NCBI GenBank assembly: GCA_946404585.1
Contig: CAMJEC010000012.1
Location: forward strand, 1-17,384
DNA: 17,384 bases
Direction: 5' to 3'
Source of the DNA: an uncultured Caryophanales bacterium
GTDB taxonomy: Bacteria > Bacillota_I > Bacilli_A > RFN20 > CAG-826
The notes under the pieces were generated by a model. It searched no databases, was not told the DNA's origin, and saw only the letters and a program-made list of their open reading frames with translations. A program made the translations under genes and the position numbers. Position 1 is the stretch's first letter. Each line of letters opens with the position of its first letter. This document shows positions 7,826-13,893 of the stretch, in pieces.

Positions 7826-9193
7826 ATGGAAAAAGAGTTTTACAAAAAGCTTACTGCTTCCTATGAAGCGGAAATGATGGAAAATTTGAAAAAGTTCGTC
7901 GCTATTGATTCAACATATGATGAATCAACCGTTGATGAAGATAATCCATTCGGTAAAGGTGTTTCTAAAGCCTTACAGTTTATCGCCGAACTAGCTAGAA
8001 AGGATGGCTTTATTGTAAATAACTATGGTAACTACGTTGTTGAAATCTTAACCAATGAATTAGATAAAAACATTACCATTATGGCCCACGCTGATATTGT
8101 TCCAGTGGGAACAGGTTGGCCTCAAGATCCATTTACCATGGTGGAAAAAGATGGCTTCTTATATGCTCGTGGTGTCGCTGATGATAAAGGCCCATTACTA
8201 TCTTGTTACTATGGCTTAAAAGCCTTAAGAGATAATAACTTACTTGGTAATTATCAAGTAAGATTCTTAGTGGGCGGTAATGAAGAGCGCGGCTCTGCTT
8301 GTATGGAACATTATTTCCATACTTTAAAAAAGAAACAACCAACATATGGTTTTTCTCCTGATAGTGCTTATCCACTTACTTACGCGGAAAAAGGTATTAT
8401 CGGCTTTAAAGTTAAAAAGAATATTAAATTCCCTGAAGTTAAATATATTAAGGGTGGTGTAGCGAGTAACGCTGTTATTGAAAAGTGTGAAGTGCTTCTT
8501 AAAGAAGACCTTAACTTTATCTCTTATTTAAATAATAAAGAAGCAGATTATTCTTACCTCGCTAAAGGGGAAGAAATGTTATTAACATTCAATGGTGTAG
8601 CCGCGCATGGTTCTATCCCATGGATGGGTAAAAACGCGGCGTTAGCCGCTATTAAATATTTAGGCGAATATTATAAGAACGCTGACTTTATTAAGTTATA
8701 TGAATTATTAAATGACCCAAGAGGTGCAGGTGTTAATGCCGCTGCTAATAGTGAGAATATGGGTACTAACTCCCTTAATGTTGGTTTAATCTCTTATGAA
8801 AACGAAGAATTAGAAGTCACTGTTAACTATCGTCACGTTGAAACCGTGAAAGCGGAAGATATGATTAACAATATCAAAGAAGCCTCTAAACCATTTGAAA
8901 TTGAAGTGGAAGGTATTTCTCCAATCCTCTTCTATCCAAAGGACCATCCACTTATTACAACCTTATTAAATGTCTATCAAGAAGAAACTGGAGACTATGA
9001 AACACAAATCATCGCTTCTGGTGGTGGTACATACGCTAAAGAAGCGGATAATGTCGTGGCCTTTGGTATGGAATATCCAGGTCATGACCCAAAGATGCAT
9101 GGGGTTAATGAAAATACCAAAAGAGAATATTTAGTGGAATCTATGGGTATCTACGCTCATGCCATCGTTGATTTAGGAAAGCTAATTAAGTAA
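7826..9193 (+). CDS. pepV: Xaa-His/broad-range dipeptidase, PepV-like (M20 family)
   Basis: A 455-residue cytoplasmic di-zinc peptidase that releases amino acids from dipeptides. All expected metal and catalytic residues are visible: H88 and D90 in MAHADIVPVG, bridging D119 in GVADDKGP, E153-E154 in GGNEERG, D179 in FSPDSAYP and H425 in KMHGVNE. The lid domain region contains VAAHGSIPWMGKNAA. Length and architecture match PepV of lactic acid bacteria (about 465-470) better than CPG2-type carboxypeptidases. ATG 7826 has AAGGAG 7 nt upstream; extending to 7778 would overlap coaX by over 40 nt and has no ribosome binding site. The stop overlaps the next start by one base (TAATG), implying coupled translation with trmB. 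Confidence 0.93.
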   Translation: MEKEFYKKLTASYEAEMMENLKKFVAIDSTYDESTVDEDNPFGKGVSKALQFIAELARKDGFIVNNYGNYVVEILTNELDKNITIMAHADIVPVGTGWPQDPFTMVEKDGFLYARGVADDKGPLLSCYYGLKALRDNNLLGNYQVRFLVGGNEERGSACMEHYFHTLKKKQPTYGFSPDSAYPLTYAEKGIIGFKVKKNIKFPEVKYIKGGVASNAVIEKCEVLLKEDLNFISYLNNKEADYSYLAKGEEMLLTFNGVAAHGSIPWMGKNAALAAIKYLGEYYKNADFIKLYELLNDPRGAGVNAAANSENMGTNSLNVGLISYENEELEVTVNYRHVETVKAEDMINNIKEASKPFEIEVEGISPILFYPKDHPLITTLLNVYQEETGDYETQIIASGGGTYAKEADNVVAFGMEYPGHDPKMHGVNENTKREYLVESMGIYAHAIVDLGKLIK

Positions 9194-9801
9194 TGAGAAC
9201 AAAATATAAACCTTGGGCTAAACCATATATCGAAGAACATGTCGAAGTGATGTGTCCTTTTGATAACATTAATAATTATAAAAATTATTATTTAGAAATT
9301 GGTTCTGGCAAAGGTCAATTCTTAGTCAACATGGCTAAAAACCATCCTGATAATTTCTTTATCGGTATGGAACGTAATGTCACATGCGCTGGATTTACCG
9401 CTAAAAAACTAGTGGAAGGTGAAATCACTAATGCTAAGCTCATCTACGCTGATGCTGGTCAAGTTTTGCCGTCCATCGAAGCGGAATCAGTGGAAGGAAT
9501 TTTCCTTAATTTCTCTGATCCATGGCCAAAGAAAAGACACGCGAAAAGAAGGTTAACTTCTGACTCATTCTTAGGACAGTATTATCGCATCCTTAAAAAA
9601 GGGGCAAAACTCATCTTTAAAACCGATAATTATGATTTGTTTACATATTCTTTAGAGATACTTGAAAACTCTACATTTAAACTAGTGGAGGCTAATTATT
9701 CATATGATGGCAAAGATCCTTTTGATGAGATTACTGAATATGAAGCTAGTTTCCGTGAATTAGGTCAACCTATATATCGACTTATCTTGGAGAAGTTATG
9801 A
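9193..9801 (+). CDS. trmB: tRNA (guanine-N7-)-methyltransferase
   Basis: A 202-residue Rossmann-fold methyltransferase that uses S-adenosylmethionine to make m7G46 in the tRNA variable loop. The SAM loop is LEIGSGKGQF (34-43). FIGMERN is the acidic strand, and NFSDPWPKKRHAKRRL (106-121) is the signature substrate and catalytic block of TrmB, containing D109. A KTDN motif follows. The C-terminal DEITEYEASFRELGQPIYRL is also typical. The start lies inside the pepV stop (TAATG) and the stop overlaps the next ATG (ATGA), so translation is coupled at both ends. It uses UGA as stop, which bears on the genetic code. Confidence 0.96.
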   Translation: MRTKYKPWAKPYIEEHVEVMCPFDNINNYKNYYLEIGSGKGQFLVNMAKNHPDNFFIGMERNVTCAGFTAKKLVEGEITNAKLIYADAGQVLPSIEAESVEGIFLNFSDPWPKKRHAKRRLTSDSFLGQYYRILKKGAKLIFKTDNYDLFTYSLEILENSTFKLVEANYSYDGKDPFDEITEYEASFRELGQPIYRLILEKL

Positions 9802-10292
9802 TTGCTAAATACGGATTAATTAATCATTTTGATAAAATTAACGCTTATCTAAGTGTCATTTTTGATGAACTTCCAAAGTCTCTCTTACCTAAGCAAGATG
9901 GTGACCTACTTATCTATGAAAAGAACGATAAGATTTATCGTATCGATATCTTTAATTTAAAGAAGTATGTAAAGATTAAATTCAAAGGTTTAATCACTTT
10001 ACCTAACTATGAATTAATTGCCATATTAAATGGCTATTTAGGTAAATATAACATCATGCTCCTTAGTAAAGATGAATCAGGCTTCTATATCGCTAAAGAA
10101 GATAATATTTACAAAGTAAAAGTAAGAAAAGATACCTTAGTGGCTAACGGCTCATTTGTTAAAGAAGATAGAGTGGCAACATTCAAAGATTTAGATATTA
10201 ACGAAGAAGAAAAAGAGATCGTCTTAGATGATGAAATAAATGATGACGATTTAAATAAAGATTTTTTCCAAATGGAGGAAAGAGAAATATGA
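9798..10292 (+). CDS. YtpR-like protein: DUF4479-type N-terminus with a shortened tRNA-binding-like domain (tentative)
   Basis: A 164-residue cytosolic protein not assignable to a characterised enzyme. The N-terminal half (about 30-78: GDLLIYEKNDKIYRIDIFN, KGLITLP, LIAILNGYLGKY) follows the pattern of the DUF4479 domain of Bacillus YtpR (a hydrophilic strand, xxNIFN, a G-V-x-L turn, then a hydrophobic helix). The middle (about 88-128: FYIAKEDNIYKVKVRKDTLVAN, FVKEDRVATFKDL) could be a trimmed version of YtpR's EMAP/tRNA-binding OB fold. The YtpR motifs with NADKL and GAPN are missing, so tRNA binding may be lost. The last 35 residues are very acidic (EEEKEIVLDDE, NDDDLNK). trmB and ytpR also lie close together in Bacillus, which supports the link. 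It overlaps both neighbours by 4 nt (ATGA), with GGAG 5 nt before its ATG. Confidence 0.6.
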   Translation: MIAKYGLINHFDKINAYLSVIFDELPKSLLPKQDGDLLIYEKNDKIYRIDIFNLKKYVKIKFKGLITLPNYELIAILNGYLGKYNIMLLSKDESGFYIAKEDNIYKVKVRKDTLVANGSFVKEDRVATFKDLDINEEEKEIVLDDEINDDDLNKDFFQMEEREI

Positions 10293-11386
10293 TGGAAGTA
10301 GAACTTAAAAAAGCCGGTAAGATCTCCCGCTTAACAAACAAAACATTTAATTTTCCTAAAGAATTAGGGGAAGGTTTCTACAGTGCGAATTACTTTTTAA
10401 AGAGTCGTAAGATTGTTAGTGAAAACCTTCAAGGACACATTGTGACTATGCAGTGGTTCCAAAGAAGAGATAACAGCATGTTGTGCGGCGTTGATGAAGC
10501 AATCGCGATTCTTCATACTTTCGCTGTTCATCCAGAAGAACTTATTATTGAAGCCTTAAATGATGGTGATATTATCCAAGCTAATGAACCAGTTTTAAAA
10601 GTCACTGGTACTTATGAAAATTTTGGCTTTTTAGAGTCCGTTATTGATGGTGTCTTAGCACGTAGAAGTAGTGTAGCCACTAACGTTAAAGAAGTACTTG
10701 ATGCCGCAGGGGATACACCAGTCTTCTCCATGGCCGATAGACAAGATGATTATCTCACCCAAGTTGGTGATGGTTACGCTACATATGTCGCTGGTATTAA
10801 TAGAGTATCTACAGATGCTCAAGGATTATGGTGGGGTGGTAAAGGTATGGGTACAATGCCTCATGCTTTAATCCAAATTTGTGGTGGTGATATTTGTAAA
10901 GCTGCTGATTGCTATTTAAAGAGTTTCCCAGATGAACAAGTCACAGCCTTAATTGACTATCATAATAACGTCGTTAGAGATACATTAATCATCGCTAAAC
11001 ACTTAGGTCATAAACTTAGAGGCGTTAGAGTGGACACATCCAAATCCTTAATCGACCATTATTTTGATGATAAAGACACAAGTGGTTTTGATCCTCATGG
11101 TGTTTGTAAAGAACTCATTATCGCCTTAAGAAAAGCCTTAGATGATAACGGCTTCAACTACGTTGGTATTACTGTTTCTTCCTCATTTAACGCTGAAAAG
11201 ATTAGAGAATGGAAGAAATTAGGCGTACCTGTCACTATGTATGGCGTTGGTACATCATTCGTCAACAATATGACATGTGGCTTTACTGGTGACTTAGTCA
11301 TGTTAGACGGTCAACCACAAGCTAAAGAAGGTCGCGCTAATTATAGAAACGATAAATTAAAGAAAGTTCCTTATCCAATCTACTAA
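10289..11386 (+). CDS. pncB: Nicotinate phosphoribosyltransferase
   Basis: A 365-residue enzyme of the Preiss-Handler NAD salvage route, joining nicotinate with PRPP to give nicotinate mononucleotide at the cost of ATP. Recognisable features: the N-terminal substrate-tunnel segment (TMQWFQRRDNSMLCGVDEA), AGINRVSTDAQG, GTMPHALIQ with H192 at the position usual for the phosphorylated histidine, LRGVRVDTS, ITVSSSFNAEKI and YGVGTSF at the phosphate-binding sites, and a KxGRANYRNDKLKKVPYP tail. It belongs to the shorter (about 350-residue) class rather than the long Bacillus or E. coli type of 400-490 residues. No zinc-finger tail is visible. GGAGG lies 10 nt before the first of two consecutive ATGs, so 10289 is chosen; it overlaps the previous stop (ATGA). 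The symbol is used for function; this subgroup is sometimes left unnamed. Confidence 0.9.
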   Translation: MMEVELKKAGKISRLTNKTFNFPKELGEGFYSANYFLKSRKIVSENLQGHIVTMQWFQRRDNSMLCGVDEAIAILHTFAVHPEELIIEALNDGDIIQANEPVLKVTGTYENFGFLESVIDGVLARRSSVATNVKEVLDAAGDTPVFSMADRQDDYLTQVGDGYATYVAGINRVSTDAQGLWWGGKGMGTMPHALIQICGGDICKAADCYLKSFPDEQVTALIDYHNNVVRDTLIIAKHLGHKLRGVRVDTSKSLIDHYFDDKDTSGFDPHGVCKELIIALRKALDDNGFNYVGITVSSSFNAEKIREWKKLGVPVTMYGVGTSFVNNMTCGFTGDLVMLDGQPQAKEGRANYRNDKLKKVPYPIY

Positions 11387-11387
11387 T

Positions 11388-11954
11388 ATGATTTATGAGG
11401 CTAAAGAATTTACATTAAAGAATGGTTTAAAGGTAGTGATTAAAACTCCTGAGATTTCTGATGCTCGTAATTTATTAGATTCGATTATCAATGTCTCTGC
11501 AACTAGTGATTTTATCACTAGCTTACCAGAAGACTATCAACCTTATTTAGATGATATAACTAAAGAAGAAGCTTTTATTGAAGGTAATAGAAAAAACCCA
11601 AATAGTTATTTATTCGCGGTCTATCATAATGAGCAAATCATTGGTAACTGTTTCTTAAGTTTCTTTGGCAACATTAAAACTAGACATAGAGGCACAATAG
11701 GTATTGCCATTACTAATGAATATAGAGGTATGGGTATTGGTTCAATCTTGTTTGATGAAATGATTAACATCGCTAAAAATAGAAGTGGAGTAACCCAATT
11801 AGAATTAGGAGTCATCAAAAATAACGAAGCCGCTAAAAGACTCTATACATCCAAAGGATTTGTTAAGACAGGAGAAACACCAAGAGCGTTACGCTTACCT
11901 AATGGCGTTTATCTAGACGAAGAATTCATGGTTTTGTACCTAGATAAACAATAA
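11388..11954 (+). CDS. GNAT-family N-acetyltransferase
   Basis: A 188-residue GNAT-fold protein that would transfer an acetyl group from acetyl-CoA to an amine; the substrate cannot be told. The acetyl-CoA pyrophosphate-binding motif A is R113-G-M-G-I-G118 (Q/RxxGxG), preceded by the beta-4 strand TIGIAITNEYRG and followed by ELGVIKNNEAAKRLYTSKGFVKTGE, the standard motif-B region (N for acetyl-CoA, LYxxxGF). The N-terminus (FTLKNGLKVVIKTPEISDARNLLD) suits small-molecule or RimI/RimJ-like GNATs. The ATG is one base after the preceding stop (TAATATG) and has no ribosome binding site, so it depends on reinitiation. Last gene of the plus-strand run; only 11 bases separate it from the convergent ATPase gene. 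Confidence 0.88.
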   Translation: MIYEAKEFTLKNGLKVVIKTPEISDARNLLDSIINVSATSDFITSLPEDYQPYLDDITKEEAFIEGNRKNPNSYLFAVYHNEQIIGNCFLSFFGNIKTRHRGTIGIAITNEYRGMGIGSILFDEMINIAKNRSGVTQLELGVIKNNEAAKRLYTSKGFVKTGETPRALRLPNGVYLDEEFMVLYLDKQ

Positions 11955-11963
11955 GTTTATTGT
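11948..11963. terminator. Weak AT-only hairpin between convergent genes
   Basis: ACAATAA-GT-TTATTGT is an inverted repeat with 7-bp arms and a 2-nt centre. It overlaps the stop of the acetyltransferase gene and ends 3 bases before the stop of the opposing ATPase gene. It lacks GC pairs and a proper U-tract on either strand, so it is at best a weak bidirectional terminator. No better terminator for the ten-gene run is seen. Confidence 0.25.
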
Positions 11964-11965
11964 GA

Positions 11966-13240
11966 TTAATCTTTCAAAGAAGTGATAGGGACCACATATA
12001 CGCCATCTGGCCTCATATATGCAGCGTTAGATAAACCACATATTACGCAGAGAGATTTGGCACAATTACCACCTTTATTTTTTATCGAATTATTGATACG
12101 AATTAAGTTTTTAGCGGCTTCTTCTATTTGATGCGCTCCCAGCTTAATCTCTACTCCACACCAGGAGCCATCTTCCATTTCAATAATGGCATCAATTTCA
12201 TTGCCATCATAATCTTGATAGTGGTATAACGTTCCATCAAAAGAAGAAACGTATGTAAGTAAATCTCTCTCAACTAGAGATTCAAAAAGAAAACCTAAGC
12301 ATTCTAAATCATTTAACAATTTTTCTTTTGTTAAGTTTAAAAGTGCACACGCTAAAGACTGATCGACAAAATGTCTTTTTTCGCCCTGCTTAACTCTTAA
12401 CGTAGAACGTATTTTGTTTGAATATGGTTTAATATTCTCAACTAAATATAGCTTGTTAACCAAATTTGAATAATCAGTAATTGTATCAACACTAATGTCA
12501 TCAAAATCTTTTTCTTTGATGTCGTTCTTCAAAGTTTTGTTAGTGACGGTTGTAGATTCGTTTCTGGCGAGTGATTTAAGAAAAAGTTCAACCTTATGAC
12601 TATCTCTTTTGACATCATCTACTTTATAAATATCATTGCTTAAAACTGATTTTATATATTCTTTGGAAATTAGTGTTCCTTTCTTCGCATCCATTCCTAT
12701 AGCTGCTGGCCATCCACCTACTAAGATATAATCAATAATCTTGTTTAAATCGACATCACCGGTAAAGCAATCTTTTGAAGTTCCTTCACATATCTCTTTT
12801 AGTGATATTTTGCCATCAGAATAGCCACTTTCAAAAAGCGACATAGGTCTCATTCTTAACTTGGCGATTCTTCCTGTACCTGAATGGACATAATTATTTA
12901 TATTTACCGTAGCAGAACCTGTCAAAATATATTGACCCTTTTCTACTGTTTCATCAACTTTGCTTCTTACTGCATCCCAAATACTAGGAACCTCTTGCCA
13001 TTCATCGATAAGTCTTGGCCTATTTCCAACCAATACCATATCAGGATTTATCATCGCTAGCTTCTTGTTGCTGAAGTTACCTTTTGAATCAGCAAGAAGA
13101 AATTCGCTATTAGAATGATATTTGCTTGTCCATGTCTTGCCACACCATTTTGGACCTTCAATTAGAATAGCGCCAAATGTATCTAGGTACATCTCTAAAA
13201 TGTTATCAATAATTCTCTTTTTATAATATTCTAATTTCAT
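11966..13240 (-). CDS. AAA_14/DUF4143 ATPase (predicted ATP-binding protein, role unknown)
   Basis: A 424-residue P-loop ATPase of the widespread AAA_14 plus DUF4143 architecture. Walker A is GPKWCGKT (29-36), the Walker B-like strand is RLIDEWQEVP with D79-E80, and the sensor-like segment is YILTGSAT followed by GRIAKLRMRPMSLFESG, all standard for the family. A helical linker follows. The C-terminal domain carries NEIDAII and VEIKLG (D350, E364, K366), a PD-(D/E)xK-nuclease-like arrangement. Length is normal and no frame break is seen. GAGGA lies 6 nt before the ATG. It is a lone gene against the direction of its neighbours. By eye its codons (AGG, TTG, ATA, GGA, GCA, GAG) differ from the flanking housekeeping genes, which suggests acquisition by transfer. 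Members occur in many copies in gut bacteria and archaea; their job is not settled, and I assign none. Confidence 0.9.
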   Translation of the reverse strand: MKLEYYKKRIIDNILEMYLDTFGAILIEGPKWCGKTWTSKYHSNSEFLLADSKGNFSNKKLAMINPDMVLVGNRPRLIDEWQEVPSIWDAVRSKVDETVEKGQYILTGSATVNINNYVHSGTGRIAKLRMRPMSLFESGYSDGKISLKEICEGTSKDCFTGDVDLNKIIDYILVGGWPAAIGMDAKKGTLISKEYIKSVLSNDIYKVDDVKRDSHKVELFLKSLARNESTTVTNKTLKNDIKEKDFDDISVDTITDYSNLVNKLYLVENIKPYSNKIRSTLRVKQGEKRHFVDQSLACALLNLTKEKLLNDLECLGFLFESLVERDLLTYVSSFDGTLYHYQDYDGNEIDAIIEMEDGSWCGVEIKLGAHQIEEAAKNLIRINNSIKNKGGNCAKSLCVICGLSNAAYMRPDGVYVVPITSLKD

Positions 13241-13257
13241 GTTTTTTCCTCGTTATT

Positions 13258-13286
13258 ATATTACTGTAATCCGATAGTTTTGACAA
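13258..13286 (-). promoter_or_regulatory. Promoter of the DUF4143 ATPase gene
   Basis: Minus strand: -35 TTGTCA (13281-13286), exactly 17 bp, -10 TAATAT (13258-13263), about 17 bp from the start codon, with GAGGA between. The spacer contains the conserved core of the first 23-bp repeat (AAACTATCGGA), so a protein that binds the repeats would sit on the promoter and the gene may be autoregulated. Confidence 0.7.
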
Positions 13287-13338
13287 TATCATTCCGAGAG
13301 TTTCAGCATTTTCATTCCGAGAGTTTTGCTATTTGGAA
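13270..13338. repeat. Three tandem 23-bp repeats on the ATPase promoter
   Basis: The core TCCGA(T/G)AGTTT recurs with starts at 13270, 13293 and 13316, exactly 23 bp apart. Copies 2 and 3 share CATTCCGAGAGTTT; copy 1 differs in its core by one base (T for G). The intervening parts (TTGACAATATCAT and CAGCATTTTCAT) are only partly alike, so this looks like a set of spaced binding sites rather than a simple duplication. In ATPase orientation the core is AAACT(C/A)TCGGA followed by ATGA or TTAC. Copy 1 lies between the -35 and -10; copies 2 and 3 lie just upstream. 23 bp is slightly over two helical turns. Confidence 0.85.
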
Positions 13339-13560
13339 GATAGTTCTTTGCAATCAATTCTTATTATGAAAACATAGGGGTCAATCAATAAAAAACATAG
13401 TAAATTAATAAGGCTAGTGTATGCGCTATTGCATGAGCTTGTTTGATTAACTATAGCAAAGTAGTGACATACTAGTACCCACGACTTATAGAAGCAGAGG
13501 CTTCTTACTAAAATATGTCAAAAGACAGCACTTATCTAGATGAAGAAATGAAGATGCTAA
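13339..13560. other. Intergenic stretch without a recognisable gene
   Basis: No convincing coding frame is seen here on either strand. The only clear structure is a small hairpin, AGAAGC-AGAG-GCTTCT (13490-13505), preceded by GTACCCACGACTTATAG. A weak promoter-like pair, TTGCAT (13429-13434) and TATAGC (13452-13457, 17-bp spacing), could lead to the terminator at 13574-13597 but is poorly conserved. The patchy hairpins might be remains of a mobile element end; nothing confirms it. Confidence 0.4.
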
Positions 13561-13573
13561 TGCTGAAACAAAT

Positions 13574-13597
13574 GATGAGCCATGTTGCTCATTTTTT
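13574..13597 (+). terminator. Rho-independent terminator nested in a larger stem
   Basis: ATGAGC (13575-13580) pairs with GCTCAT (13587-13592) around the loop CATGTT, followed by an unbroken T-run (13592-13597). The hairpin is enclosed by a second complementary pair, TGCTGAAACAA (13561-13571) with TTGTTCAGCA (13601-13610), one bulge. No gene clearly ends here, so the transcript it stops is unknown. Confidence 0.6.
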
Positions 13598-13645
13598 ATA
13601 TTGTTCAGCAATTTAATGTGATTTAATCAAAATAAAATGACAATG

Positions 13646-13709
13646 TGGTAAAAATTGGAATTGAACTCCAAAAAATACCATGATATATGTTGTTCCTCTT
13701 GCAGGAATA
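13646..13709. other. Two adjacent hairpins (structured intergenic element)
   Basis: Hairpin 1: TGGTA (13646-13650) and TTGGA (13655-13659) pair with TCCAA (13667-13671) and TACCA (13676-13680), with a symmetrical 4-nt A-rich internal loop on each side and a 7-nt loop. Hairpin 2: TTCCT (13693-13697) pairs with AGGAA (13703-13707) around CTTGC, extendable by two pairs outward. Together with the terminator at 13758-13797 they could form a small RNA or leader. No good promoter is visible upstream, so this is only structural evidence. Confidence 0.4.
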
Positions 13710-13757
13710 TAGCCATAATTCTTTACTTTATTAGTCAATGTAAAAGAAAATTACATC

Positions 13758-13797
13758 GCACAGTTTCTATAAGTAACATAGTTAACTGTGCTTTTTT
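13758..13797 (+). terminator. Strong rho-independent terminator upstream of glnA
   Basis: GCACAGTT (13758-13765) pairs with AACTGTGC (13784-13791), 8 bp without mismatch. An inner CTAT/ATAG pair (13667-style spacing: 13767-13770 with 13778-13781) caps a 7-nt loop, and six T residues follow (13792-13797). It lies before the glnA promoter, so it either ends an upstream RNA or insulates glnA from read-through. An anti-terminator partner is not obvious. Confidence 0.8.
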
Positions 13798-13831
13798 GTT
13801 GTATGTAAAGCAAAATTGACATAGGAAATTA

Positions 13832-13859
13832 TTGACATGATATATGCGATAGTTATAGA
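13832..13859 (+). promoter_or_regulatory. glnA promoter
   Basis: A consensus -35 TTGACA (13832-13837) is followed after 16 bp by TATAGA (13854-13859). A second consensus TTGACA (13816-13821) lies 16 bp upstream, with GATATA (13839-13844) at 17-bp spacing, so two overlapping promoters are possible. The start would be near 13866, giving a leader of under 30 nt with GAGGA at 13882-13886. A near-match to a GlnR/TnrA site (TGTAA-N8-TGACA, 13804-13821) overlaps the first -35 but is one base too long. Confidence 0.55.
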
Positions 13860-13893
13860 TTTAGAGCATGTTTTTTCAAGTGAGGAAATGGTT

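Noticed and set aside
9799..10292. UGA=Trp genetic code as in Mycoplasma-type Mollicutes
   Set aside because: TGA ends trmB and the next gene, and tryptophans at conserved sites are TGG.
13515..13616. 33-codon frame starting MSKDSTYLDEEMK
   Set aside because: It contains the whole terminator hairpin, has no well-placed ribosome binding site and no recognisable family; probably chance.
13655..13671. tRNA T-arm-like sequence (GTTCAAT loop) on the minus strand
   Set aside because: No acceptor, D or anticodon arms can be built around it.
13837..13893. 19-residue N-terminal extension of glnA from ATG 13837
   Set aside because: It lies across the predicted -10 and transcript start, has no ribosome binding site, and the resulting protein would be longer than the family.
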